From NCBI RefSeq assembly GCF_000003855.2, contig NW_003101637.1, positions 160,747 through 178,776 of the forward strand: DNA of 18,030 bases, written 5' to 3'. A program made the translations under genes and the position numbers. The notes under the pieces are model-generated. The model did no database searches. It was not told the DNA's origin and saw only the letters and a program-made list of their open reading frames with translations. The stretch is from Blastomyces gilchristii SLH14081. Its lineage: Eukaryota > Ascomycota > Eurotiomycetes > Onygenales > Ajellomycetaceae. Position 1 is the first letter of the stretch, and each line of letters starts with the position of its first letter. This document shows positions 10,220-17,938 of the stretch, piece by piece.

Positions 10220-11466
10220 CAGCAGTTGAAAGCAATATATTCTAGTCAGTTATAATTAATATATATCTCTTATTAATGTTAATCAGTGACTTCTTCAGAA
10301 GTGAGTCTAGAGACTTAAAAGTCTGTTCAGATAGTGAAAACTCTTGTTTATATATAGACATTTGAGTTCACTTAATTAATGACATCTGCATTGTTATTCT
10401 TTAATGCAGATGTATGAGTGACTGAGATATAATATCTTCTACTATTGTTCTGTATACTCTTAAGCTTGATGAGATGATCATTCAATGTTCAGAGTTATAT
10501 GCAGAAATCTTCATAAGTCTGATCTTTGTCTATGATTATAAGAGTCTGTAGAAGTTCAAAAGTTAGTGTCTTCTTAAGCATGCTAATCTTCATTCTATTC
10601 TTTCAAGATTGATCATCTGTTTCTAGAATCTTGATATCAAAATCCGAGATGAATATTATGAGAGAAGTATTTCTCTATCAGACACTCTGTAATTAATCTA
10701 ATATCTTCTATTACATAGCAGTGTCTCAGAACAGAACATTGAGATATTTAATAATATTATCAGATGTATATAACACTAGTTCACATGTCTTTATTTATAA
10801 ATGAATCTTCTGTCTCATACAATTCTTCAATCAATAATTGATATATCAATCTTGATTAGTTAATAAACTGATAGCATCTTTATCTATACTTAGTTTCATG
10901 AGCATTTTTAATCTTTATAATGAGTAGAGAGTGAGGTCAGAAGTATTTAAATATATAAAAGTATCTAGATATTTCTTCAGCACTTATATATTTATATCTG
11001 ATTCAGTTGATATTGAAATTACTTATGTGAAGATTTCTAGTTAAGATAATTATTGAATTTCTTTATATTAATATTGTTAAGTTATATGCATATCAGCTAT
11101 TTATTACTGTTATACTTTCAACATTGCTTAAAGTTACTGTAATATTATATTTATACTCACATTCAAGAGTTCTTCTATATTATCAGTAGACATAGCTGTA
11201 TCATTTATTAGATATGTAATTATCTAAATATCTCATATATCTATGTCAGAACTCTTAAGTCTTTCACTAATATTCTCTTTGTAAAATCTTGTTCTCTTCA
11301 TAAGATCTTGTTATAAGGTCAGAGTAACTGATGAGTAAGCTTCTATCTAAGAACTTAGTGTTTACTTAACTGATTATTCATTTCTCTATTTCTTACATGT
11401 CATTACATGTTTGAATATCTCAGTGAGTAATCATTTCTAATAAGAAGATAATGAATATTTTTCAAG
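10220..11466 (-). pseudogene. Gypsy gag region with a broken zinc knuckle
   Basis: At 10257-10222 the minus strand reads YN, stop, LEYIAFNC, which fits a CCHC zinc knuckle of the type C-Y-N-C-x4-H-I-A-x-N-C after loss of two Cys and the His. The rest, up to the 5' LTR at 11467, sits where gag must lie, but I cannot read it with confidence. No primer-binding site was identified next to the LTR. Confidence 0.55.
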
Positions 11467-11766
11467 TGTAAGAGATCTATACTGAATAGATCAGTATAAT
11501 ATATAGACCTTATAATACAAAGTGAAAAATATTAGAAAAGAAAAAGAAAGAGAAGTACAGAAATTAATAATTAAAGTGAATATTTATATATATACACAGT
11601 AAAGTTTTGAAATGAAAGAATAGAAATTTCATGAGTTTTTAACTAAGAATTAATAACTGAGAATCAGAGCTTTAGCAGAGAATTAATAATCAAGAATCAG
11701 AGTTTTAGTAGAAATCTATAAAGTGTAATAAAATAGTCTATATAATTAATCAGATACGGTCTATTA
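11467..11766 (-). repeat. 5' LTR of the Gypsy element
   Basis: This is the direct-repeat partner of 369-668. Read on the minus strand it is upstream of gag. It has lost more G and C than its partner at most of the differing positions. It abuts the second MITE segment at about 11769. Confidence 0.88.
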
Positions 11767-11773
11767 TTAAAAT

Positions 11774-12078
11774 TATAATTTAAAAAAATTAAGAAAGTAG
11801 TTTTATTTAATCTTATTTAATCTTATTCTTGATATAAACTTATTATTTTTAAAGATTTTAAAGTTTTTTTTTTAAACTATTTTTAATATTTTAAAAAGTA
11901 ATGTTTTTTTGATAACACTTAAATAAGATTTAAATTTATTTAAAGTAATAAAATGAATTTAAAATTGAGAAGTAGAAATCATAATCTCATTTTTAAAATG
12001 TTATAAGAATAGACAGTAGATCTTACTGAACTATATGAAATTACTATCTAGTCTTAGTACTGCGTAATAGAAGCAATC
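11774..12078 (-). mobile_element. hAT-type MITE copy 1, second segment
   Basis: In reverse complement it matches the middle of the intact copies at about 16260-16560 and 16900-17200. It continues exactly where 215-368 stopped. It ends with TAATAGAAGCAATC (12065-12078), which is repeated at 13659-13672 where the third segment begins. Confidence 0.85.
12065..12078. repeat. left target-site duplication of the LINE insertion
   Basis: TAATAGAAGCAATC, identical to 13659-13672. A 14-bp variable-length duplication is typical of target-primed reverse transcription. Confidence 0.88.
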
Positions 12079-12339
12079 TTCACCAATTAACTCTGAAAAT
12101 GAACTGGATTGAAATAGATTTCTTGATTGAAATGAAAATAATTCTTCAAAGAAAATGCCTTCTCAACTGTACAGACTATACTCTCTGATTAAAAATCAAT
12201 TTTCTTCTTTAAATGTTGAAAAAGTTGATCATGAGAAGTTATCTCTCTGAAGAGAAAAGCTTGAATCTCTTATAGACTTACAAATAAGTGAACTATCAAA
12301 AGAGAAAGAATATAAACAGCATTTGAAGAGAATTTCTAT

Positions 12340-13280
12340 AATTAATATAAAAGACTCTATTCTGATTTATTCAGATGACTTAAAAAATGAGAACTTGAAT
12401 AGATTAGACACAGGCATTGCTTATACTGAAGATAATATCAATTTTATCTCAGATTTCTGAAATCTAGGCTGTGAATGTGAAGTCTTTGATACTGAACTAT
12501 TTATAATAGTAAAAGCTTTCAAACTCATTGAAATAAAATCTTATAAAAGAGGAAATTGTTTGAAAGAGATATGAATATTCTCTAATAGTCAAGCTGCTTT
12601 AAAAAGACTTAGAAATAGTCAGATTTATAATGATTAAATGAATCTTGAACTGATCTTAAACTCTGTTTTGAAAATTCAAAAGAGAAGAATATCAAAGCTG
12701 ATAATTCATCTACACTAAGTTCCTGCTCATATGAATATTCATGATAATGAATTGACTGATTCAGCTGTAAAAAAGAGTGCAGAATTAAGCAGATCTATTC
12801 AAAAAATTATATTCTGATCTTTTATAAAGAGAAAAAAGAATCTTATTTAGATAAGTGAAATAAAAGCTGATAGAAACAAAAGAAGAGTATACATTATTCA
12901 AGATTTGAAATAAAACTGAAGTGAAAATCTTGTTCAATTAAATATAAAAAGAAAATATTCTCATCTATAATACAGCTGAAACTAGAACATGGCTATTTTA
13001 AATCTTATATACAAAGATTTGATGATAGATCTGACTTAATAGAATGCTCATTCTGCAATATAAATAAGAATTCTGAGTATATTATAATACACTGTGTATT
13101 ATACAATAGTCTCAGAGTCAGATTGAAAGAGAAGTATAATCTAAATTAATTAAATATAAGATTCTTATTTTCAACTGAGACAGGAATTAAATACTTAATA
13201 AACTTTCTATCAGAAACTCAAGCAGCTATAAGAAAATGACTAAATTCAGAATTATCTGAATATGAAGAGAAGAAAATCAA
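12340..13280 (+). pseudogene. LINE RNase H domain and C-terminal zinc knuckle
   Basis: The plus-strand frame reads ILIYSDD with the first catalytic Asp at about 12374, then FDTELFIIVKAF with the Glu, then IFSNSQAALKRL, where the family has I-F-S-D-S-Q-A-A-L (Asp to Asn by G-to-A). Near 12720-12800 it reads VPAHMNIHDNELTDSA, the typical RNase H end block. At 13044-13095 it reads ECSFCNI then NSEYIIIHC, a Cys-Cys-His-Cys knuckle whose His has become Tyr. TGA or TAA replaces Trp in three conserved places. It could not make an active enzyme. Confidence 0.9.
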
Positions 13281-13580
13281 TCAGATATAGTCTGTTAAAA
13301 CAGCTATATACTATCTTTTAATAATTTGTTTTGTTACAGTCTTTCTTTACTTTATCTTTTTCTTTCAATTTCTTTCTGTCTATCTATTTAATATGTCTAT
13401 CTTTAAGACTGTGTTCTCTTTTTCTTTGTCATGATATTGTTAAATGATTGCAAAGTATCAGAAGATGTTAAAATACTGCAATTTGTAAACAGTTTTTGTA
13501 TTCTGAGCTGAAATTTTCTGATTTTACATATCTGAAATTGATGAATGTATAATAGTTAACTTTACAGATATAGGAAAAAC

Positions 13581-13603
13581 CCTGAGAACTAAAAGTTCTC
13601 AGG
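13581..13603 (+). repeat. perfect 10-bp hairpin in the LINE 3' region
   Basis: CCTGAGAACT and AGTTCTCAGG pair perfectly around an AAA loop. It lies about 55 bp before the AAT tail. In several LINE groups the reverse transcriptase recognises a 3' stem-loop, so this is a candidate recognition element. The same block recurs, with one arm eroded, on the minus strand at about 17343-17365. Confidence 0.7.
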
Positions 13604-13636
13604 TAGATGTCATAGTCTCTGACTGCATACATCTAC
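13603..13636 (+). repeat. second hairpin in the LINE 3' region
   Basis: GTAGATGT (13603-13610) pairs with ACATCTAC (13629-13636) around an 18-nt loop, immediately after the first hairpin and directly before the tail. Confidence 0.6.
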
Positions 13637-13658
13637 AATTGAAGAATAATAATAATAA

Positions 13659-13672
13659 TAATAGAAGCAATC
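13659..13672. repeat. right target-site duplication of the LINE insertion
   Basis: TAATAGAAGCAATC, same as 12065-12078, overlapping the last units of the AAT tail. The MITE continues from here. Confidence 0.88.
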
Positions 13673-13737
13673 AATTTAATAATCAGACTATCAAATATTC
13701 CGATCCTAGTCTCAGACACGGTTACACGGCCAGTTTA
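13673..13737 (-). mobile_element. hAT-type MITE copy 1, third segment with terminus
   Basis: It continues the 11774-12078 segment and ends with GTTACACGGCCAGTTTA. In reverse complement this matches the hAT terminus at 6653 and the MITE start at 16822. It has lost fewer G and C than other parts of this copy. Confidence 0.82.
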
Positions 13738-13818
13738 GATAGAACTCACATCAAGAAATGTATGAAATCAGATTAAATGAGATTAAATGTGAAATTCATA
13801 CTCCTGCCAGCTAGTCTA
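13738..13818 (+). mobile_element. terminal fragment of another MITE copy
   Basis: It matches the last 80 bp of the MITEs at about 16605-16680 in the same orientation and, in reverse complement, the hAT end at 905-985. It ends in CAGCTAGTCTA, the other terminus of the family. It begins abruptly at the end of MITE copy 1, so copy 1 may have inserted into it, but the missing left part is not seen before 215. Confidence 0.75.
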
Positions 13819-13872
13819 ATTGTAGGTGACTAATTGATAATAATACTAAGTTTAATGATGAAACTGATGAAA

Positions 13873-13904
13873 ATTACATTGTGGTGATAATTACATTGTG
13901 GTGA
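13873..13904. repeat. tandem-like 16-bp direct repeat
   Basis: AATTACATTGTGGTGA occurs twice in a row at the border between transposon-derived and ordinary sequence. Confidence 0.8.
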
Positions 13905-14099
13905 GCTGCACGAGCTACAAGAGTAGTGAGGCTAGCGAAGGCACGTGTATTGCTAAAACAAAAAATAGGAAAATTATATTGCACTCAGCTGCTTTCAGCT
14001 CCCAAATCATATTGATAAGGTTGTATTTTGGTGCGTACTTGGGGTTAAATTGTTAAATGATAGAGTTCGCTGTCCCCCACGAGACCCGCGTCTGCAATG

Positions 14100-14105
14100 C
14101 CTCGG
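14100..14105 (+). promoter_or_regulatory. CCTCGG, candidate fatty-acid-response site
   Basis: CCTCGG is the core bound by the FarA/FarB (Ctf1) zinc-cluster regulators that turn on fatty-acid use genes in filamentous ascomycetes. It lies 411 bp before the ATG of a gene predicted to serve peroxisomal fatty-acid oxidation. A 6-bp site can occur by chance, so this is a fit rather than proof. Confidence 0.5.
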
Positions 14106-14224
14106 CTCAATGCTCCCGCCCGCTGGGTGAATTTGCCCGCAGCCGGAGCCAGGTTTCGGCACTCCGCTGCGAGAACTGGGAATTCTTGAAACGAAAGTAT
14201 CGGATAAACAAAAAAATAATTTAA

Positions 14225-14229
14225 CCAAT
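14225..14229 (+). promoter_or_regulatory. CCAAT box
   Basis: CCAAT pentamer 286 bp upstream of the start codon, a usual position for binding of the heterotrimeric CCAAT complex in fungi. It is short and may be coincidental. Confidence 0.35.
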
Positions 14230-14510
14230 CCCTTCCTTTCTCTCTCTCTCTGTGTGTGCGTTGCCTATTTAACATCTCGTTAAACAAATACCTCTCTCCT
14301 CCCCTCCTCTGTATTCTTTCTCGACTGCGGCGTTGGGCAGATTACCTTCCTTCAATTTCATTTGTTCTTCTTTTGTTTAGAGACAGTATTTATCGGTTTC
14401 TTCGTTTCCCCGCTTGTCTCAACTGAGCCTGAATTAATCCCATCTGGCACTGGGAACGTAACCCAACTAGCCCATTGACAAGGCAAAGTCAACTCTCCAA
14501 CTAAGGCCCC

Positions 14511-15812
14511 ATGGCCGGTCAGTCGAAGCCGGTGCGTCTTTCGCCCTTGCAAAGCGCCGTCGCAGGAGCCACAGGAGCTGTACTGGCAAACGGATTAGTA
14601 TATCCATTAGACATGTGAGCGAGAGCCCTTGATATCTTGCTGTTCTAGTTCTTTGTCCCGAAGGCATTAGAAAGTAAAACTATATTAATATTGTTTGGTC
14701 AACCTAGTGTAAAAACGCGGCTGCAAGTCCAAGTTAAATCTTCAAAACTCGAAAACGGCCATGTCCCCGGCAGCGACGAAGTCCACTATGATTCGACGAT
14801 AGACGCAATCAACAAAATCATGGCAGATGAGGGTATCAAGGGTCTCTACTCCGGCATCCATGGCTCCCTCCTCGGAGTAGCGTCGACCAACTTCGCATAC
14901 TTCTACTGGTACACAATTGTACGAACACTCTACATGTCATCGAACCGCGTACAGAAACCACCTGGTACCGCCGTCGAACTTAGCCTTGGAGCTGTTGCCG
15001 GTGCGATTGCCCAGATCTTCACAATCCCAGTCTCGGTCATTACAACCAGGCAACAGACGCAACCTAAAGGGGAAAAGAAGGGCCTATTTGATACGGGGAG
15101 GGAAGTAGTTAACAGCGAGGATGGGTGGAGTGGATTGTGGAGAGGCCTCAAAGCCAGCCTTGTTCTTGTGGTCAACCCTGCCATTACATACGGAGCCTAT
15201 CAGAGACTAAAGGACATCATATTCCAAGGCAAGAACAGTCTGAAACCATGGGAAGCTTTTAGTCAGTGAAAAACCCCTGCAAGAAAAGTAAAAGTTCGGC
15301 CTCCTTGAGGAAAAAATATTTGCTGATAATGAATGGCAAAACAGTTCTGGGTGCAACGTCCAAGTCCCTCGCGACCATCGCAACCCAACCATTAATCGTC
15401 GCCAAAGTCGGGCTACAGTCCCGACCACCCGCGATCCGACAAGGAAAACCGTTCAAGAGTTTTGGTGAAGTTATGAGGTACATCATCGAGCATGAGGGAC
15501 CCCTAGCTTTATTCAAAGGAATTGGCCCACAAATCCTGAAGGGCCTCCTGGTTCAGGGATTCTTGATGATGACAAAGGAAAGGTAAGAATTTCTCCATCG
15601 GCTCTTTACATTAAGAAAGGTGTAATAGAAAAGGCACAAAAAGGTCCCAGACCTGCTAACCTTGCGTGCTCTATAGACTTGAACTGCTCTTCATCCTCTT
15701 TTTCGCGTCTCTTCAAAGGATCAAACAGTCCAGATCGAAGAATGCTACAGAGCTGTCAGCAGAGAAGGCAGCTCAGAAAGCGAAAACCTTTCTGCCTGTA
15801 ACGCTAAAATAA
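14511..15812 (+). CDS. PMP47: peroxisomal adenine-nucleotide carrier, Pmp47/Ant1 type (four exons, 343 aa)
   Basis: This is a mitochondrial-carrier-family protein of the peroxisomal Pmp47/Ant1 branch, which exchanges cytosolic ATP for peroxisomal AMP so that medium-chain fatty acids can be activated and oxidised. The exons are 14511-14614, 14708-15261, 15345-15582 and 15677-15812. The introns start GTGAGC, GTCAGT and GTAAGA and end in AG; CTGAT (15323) and CTAAC (15656) serve as branch points in the last two. Joining them keeps one frame. The three carrier repeats show PLDIVKTRLQ (residues 32-41), PVSVITTRQQ (142-151) and QPLIVAKVGLQ (234-244). The last two deviate from the P-x-D/E signature in the way this subfamily does. 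A basic stretch (155-159) after the second signature resembles the Pmp47 targeting loop. The C-terminus is Lys/Ala-rich. The start is the first ATG before repeat one. The gene looks intact and is not RIP-mutated. Confidence 0.94.
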
Positions 15813-15813
15813 A
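15808..15813 (+). terminator. AATAAA overlapping the stop codon
   Basis: AATAAA spans the TAA stop of the carrier gene. It is probably too early to serve as the main poly(A) signal. The T-rich stretch at 15818-15840 and the AT-rich sequence to about 15950 are more likely to hold the real 3' end. Confidence 0.3.
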
Positions 15814-16079
15814 TGCCTTTTTTTTCTTTTTGGTTTTTATCTTTCTTTACCTATGTACTTTCTAAATTTAAATGTTCATTTTCTCTCTTTTTTTGTAATC
15901 AGTAAAGATTTTTTTATCTTTTATACTAGATAGTTGAGTTTTTTATTTCATAAACATCTACAACATGGAAAGCTTGTTTTAAAATGACTTTCATATCATA
16001 CCGGAAATGTAGGGTTATTACACGACCGGATTATGATTATTTCATCATTTTAATCAGCAACACAGTTGTCAAGCTGTTA
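15813..16079 (+). other. 3' flank of the carrier gene
   Basis: T-rich, gradually more AT-rich sequence with no readable gene. It probably contains the 3' untranslated region and poly(A) site. The transposon-derived block begins near 16080. Confidence 0.5.
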
Positions 16080-16176
16080 TTATTTATTATTATTCTTCTT
16101 CTTCTATTATACTCATATACAAGTGAAGCTTATGATGAGTCCTTACATAATGTTAAATACAGGCCAAGTGTTAATT
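16080..16176 (-). mobile_element. 3' end of a LINE-like element (family C), inverted copy
   Basis: The reverse complement matches 11-118 closely, ending in the same ATT/CTT repeat (16080-16105). Only about 100 bp remain before MITE copy 2. This copy has kept more G and C than the one at 17939. Confidence 0.6.
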
Positions 16177-16179
16177 ATA

Positions 16180-16680
16180 CAGGAAGCGTGTGACCGTGTC
16201 TGAGATCAGGACCAGAATATTTAATAATTTCATTATCAATTTGATTAATCTCATTACATGATTTTAAGATTAGATAGTAGTTTCATACTATCTCAGTGAG
16301 ACTTACTGTCTACTCTTGTCACATTTTTCAAATGAGATCATGATTTTCACTTCTCAATTTAAATTATTTTTATTGCTTTAAATGACTTTAAATCTTATTT
16401 AAGTATTATTAAAAAGTGTTACTTTTTAAAAAATTAAAAATAGTCTAAAAAAATCTTAAAATATTTGAAAATAGTACTTTATATTAATAATCAGACTATA
16501 TAAAATTAAATGAGATTACTTTCTTATTTTTTCTAAGTTATAATTTCATTTTAAAATCTGATAAATAGTTACTTTACATATTTTTTAATAATTAATCTCA
16601 GTAAAATTCATATCAAGAAATGTATAAGATTAGATTAAATGAAATTAAATATAAAATTCATAATCTCAGTAGTCAGTCTA
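16180..16680 (+). mobile_element. hAT-type MITE copy 2
   Basis: An element of about 500 bp, close to the copy at 16822-17325 and to the re-joined copy 1. It begins with GTGTGACCGTGTCTGAG, matching the hAT terminus at 6653, and ends with AGTCAGTCTA. The first few bases of the terminus are altered (CAGGAAGC instead of TAGACTGACC), so no target duplication can be assigned on the left. There is no coding capacity. Confidence 0.82.
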
Positions 16681-16780
16681 GTTGAGATTACGTTTAAATA
16701 ATAAGAATATAGAAAATATAAATAAGTGATAATTAAATATATATAATAATAACTTTCTAACTTAGAAATATAGACTTACT
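16681..16780. other. AT-rich spacer
   Basis: Low-complexity AT-rich sequence between MITE copy 2 and the ATT repeat that marks the next LINE tail. Nothing is recognisable. Confidence 0.4.
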
Positions 16781-16813
16781 ATTATTATTATTATTCTTTA
16801 ATTATAAATATAT

Positions 16814-16821
16814 ATAGTAAG
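16814..16821. repeat. left target-site duplication of MITE copy 3
   Basis: ATAGTAAG here and GTAGTGAG at 17326-17333 flank the MITE. The two differ only by two G/A changes, as if mutated after insertion. Confidence 0.72.
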
Positions 16822-17325
16822 TAGACTGACTATGTAACTGTGTCTGAAATCAGAATCAGAATTTTTAATAGTATTATTATCAATTTAACTGATCTCATTA
16901 CACAGTTTTAATATTAAATAGTAGTCTTATACTGTTTCAGTAAGACTTACTATCTACTCTTATTATATTTTTCAAATAAAATTATGATTTTCACTTCTCA
17001 ATTTAAATTATTTTTATTACTTTAACTCACTTTAAATCTCATTTAAGTATTATCAAAAGGCATTACTTTTTAAAAAATTAAAAATAGTCTAAAAAACCTT
17101 AAAATGTCTAAAAATAGTAACTTTATACTAAGAATGAGACTAAATAAGATTAAATGAGATCACTTTCTCATTTTTTTCAAGTCATGATTTCATTTTGAGA
17201 TTTAATATATAGTTACTCTGCATGTTTTTTTAATGACTAGTCTTAGTAAGATTCTTACTAAGAAATGTATAGAATCAAATTAAATAAGATTAAATATAAT
17301 AGTTATAATCTCAGTAATTAGTTTA
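16822..17325 (+). mobile_element. hAT-type MITE copy 3
   Basis: A complete 504-bp element. It starts TAGACTGACTATGTAACTG and ends TTAGTTTA, the mutated form of CAGTCTA. An 8-bp duplication flanks it. It is the most AT-rich of the complete copies. It has no reading frame and needs a transposase in trans, for which the hAT at 905-6653 or a live relative is the natural source. Confidence 0.83.
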
Positions 17326-17333
17326 GTAGTGAG
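17326..17333. repeat. right target-site duplication of MITE copy 3
   Basis: GTAGTGAG, partner of 16814-16821. Removing the MITE and one duplication gives a sequence that aligns with the LINE 3' end at 13603-13636. Confidence 0.72.
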
Positions 17334-17470
17334 AAACTATAATATCTATCTGAGAACTTTTAATTAGAAACATAGAGTTATTTATTGTAGTAATTTATAT
17401 ATCTCTGAAGTTATTAGAAATCTGAGATTTTTAAGTTCTTGAATTTAATATATTCTCTGTAAGTTTTAAA

Positions 17471-17938
17471 TCTGTATGTCTTAAATTTCTATATTAAGAT
17501 TTTACTGAGTAACTGCATTAATTATTCAATCAGAGTCATTTTTATTAATATTTATATAAGCAGACTTTTAGAAGAAATAAATTATTATTTTTCTATTTCT
17601 TTTCTTTTTAATTTTCAACAGAATTTAAAATCAGTTTAATATTTATTTAATTGTAATAAATCTGATCATTTCTAAGTCTTTTTAAAGCAGCTTAACTGTG
17701 AAAAAATATTTATATTTATTTCAAAATAGTTTCTCTTCTATAAGATTGTATTTCAATAAATTTGAAAGTGTTCACTATTGTAAATAAATTAATATTAAAA
17801 ACTTAAGATTTACTATTTCAAATTCTCTGAATCTGAGATAAAAGTAATATTGTTTTTAATATATTTAAGATCTGCTTTTAAGTTATATAAAATCTCATTT
17901 GTTAATTTATGTAAATAAATCAGAATTGAGTTATTATT
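17471..17938. other. AT-rich sequence without recognisable features
   Basis: Strongly AT-rich on both strands with frequent stops in all frames. It is probably transposon debris, possibly an extension of the inverted LINE copy, but I found no supporting motif. Confidence 0.4.

Larger units (their letters stand above)
369..11768 (-). mobile_element. Ty3/Gypsy chromovirus-type LTR retrotransposon, RIP-degraded, interrupted by a hAT element
   Basis: Two direct repeats of about 300 bp (369-668 and 11467-11766) bracket minus-strand coding relics. Their order is gag zinc knuckle (about 10240), protease (about 9960), reverse transcriptase (about 9360-8520), RNase H (about 8520-8075), integrase (about 8000-6900) and chromodomain (about 865-700). 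This is the Ty3/Gypsy order with the C-terminal chromodomain of chromoviruses. A hAT transposon occupies 905-6653. Without it the element is about 5.65 kb, a normal size for fungal Gypsy elements. The flanks 364-368 and 11769-11773 both read AAAAT, a plausible 5-bp target duplication, although LTR borders are uncertain by 2-3 bp. Every domain has stop codons at conserved Trp, Arg or Gln positions, so it is dead. Confidence 0.92.
12079..13658 (+). mobile_element. 5'-truncated Tad1-like LINE, RIP-inactivated
   Basis: This insertion is bounded by a 14-bp target-site duplication and ends in an AAT repeat (about 13644-13662). It holds the 3' part of a LINE second reading frame: an RNase H domain and a C-terminal zinc knuckle, then about 370 bp of 3' untranslated sequence with two hairpins. 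Reverse transcriptase and endonuclease are missing, as expected for a 5'-truncated copy made by incomplete reverse transcription. RNase H plus terminal knuckle fits the Tad1-type LINEs common in filamentous ascomycetes. It sits inside the MITE copy that also holds the Gypsy. Confidence 0.87.
13819..14510 (+). promoter_or_regulatory. promoter and 5' leader of the peroxisomal carrier gene
   Basis: The base composition turns normal here. The stretch holds a duplicated 16-mer (near 13873 and 13890), a CCTCGG motif (14100-14105), a CCAAT pentamer (14225-14229) and long pyrimidine-rich runs (14229-14260 and 14290-14330) of the kind seen ahead of fungal transcription starts. No other gene is seen. 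The transcription start and any leader intron cannot be placed from sequence alone. Confidence 0.6.
16781..17470 (-). mobile_element. second copy of the Tad1-like LINE 3' end, inverted and split by MITE copy 3
   Basis: After removal of 16822-17325, the sequence from the ATT tail (16781-16797) through about 17365 lines up with the reverse complement of the LINE 3' region at 13581-13660, including one arm of its hairpin (CTGAGAACTTTTA at 17349). The differences are transitions. The match weakens beyond about 17400, and the far border is unknown. AT-rich sequence to 17938 may be more of the same element, but I see no readable domain. Confidence 0.6.

Noticed and set aside
14007..14667. Several minus-strand frames of 64-80 codons upstream of the carrier gene
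   Set aside because: They overlap the promoter and exon 1, have no recognisable domain, and arise because GC-rich sequence has few stops.
14691..14708. ATG at 14691 as start of the carrier
   Set aside because: It lies inside the first intron. Starting at 14511 and splicing 14615-14707 restores the first carrier signature and transmembrane segment.
15262..15344. Frameshift or stop splitting the carrier gene at 15267
   Set aside because: A GTCAGT donor, a CTGAT branch motif and a CAG acceptor define an 83-bp intron that restores the frame across F-I-L-G-A-T.
14511..15812. A mitochondrial inner-membrane carrier instead of a peroxisomal one
   Set aside because: The Q-P-L-I-V-A-K third signature, the I-P-V-S-V-I-T-T-R-Q-Q second signature and the C-terminal extension match the Pmp47/Ant1 branch better. 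Localisation itself is inferred, not seen.
15984..16193. Plus-strand open frame of 69 codons
   Set aside because: It runs across a LINE-like tail and into a MITE terminus, with a low-complexity hydrophobic run and no conserved block.
16180..17325. The short repeats as solo LTRs
   Set aside because: Their ends are inverted (TAGACTG / CAGTCTA), the duplication is 8 bp rather than 5, and the same ends bound a hAT transposon. They differ from the Gypsy LTRs at 369 and 11467.
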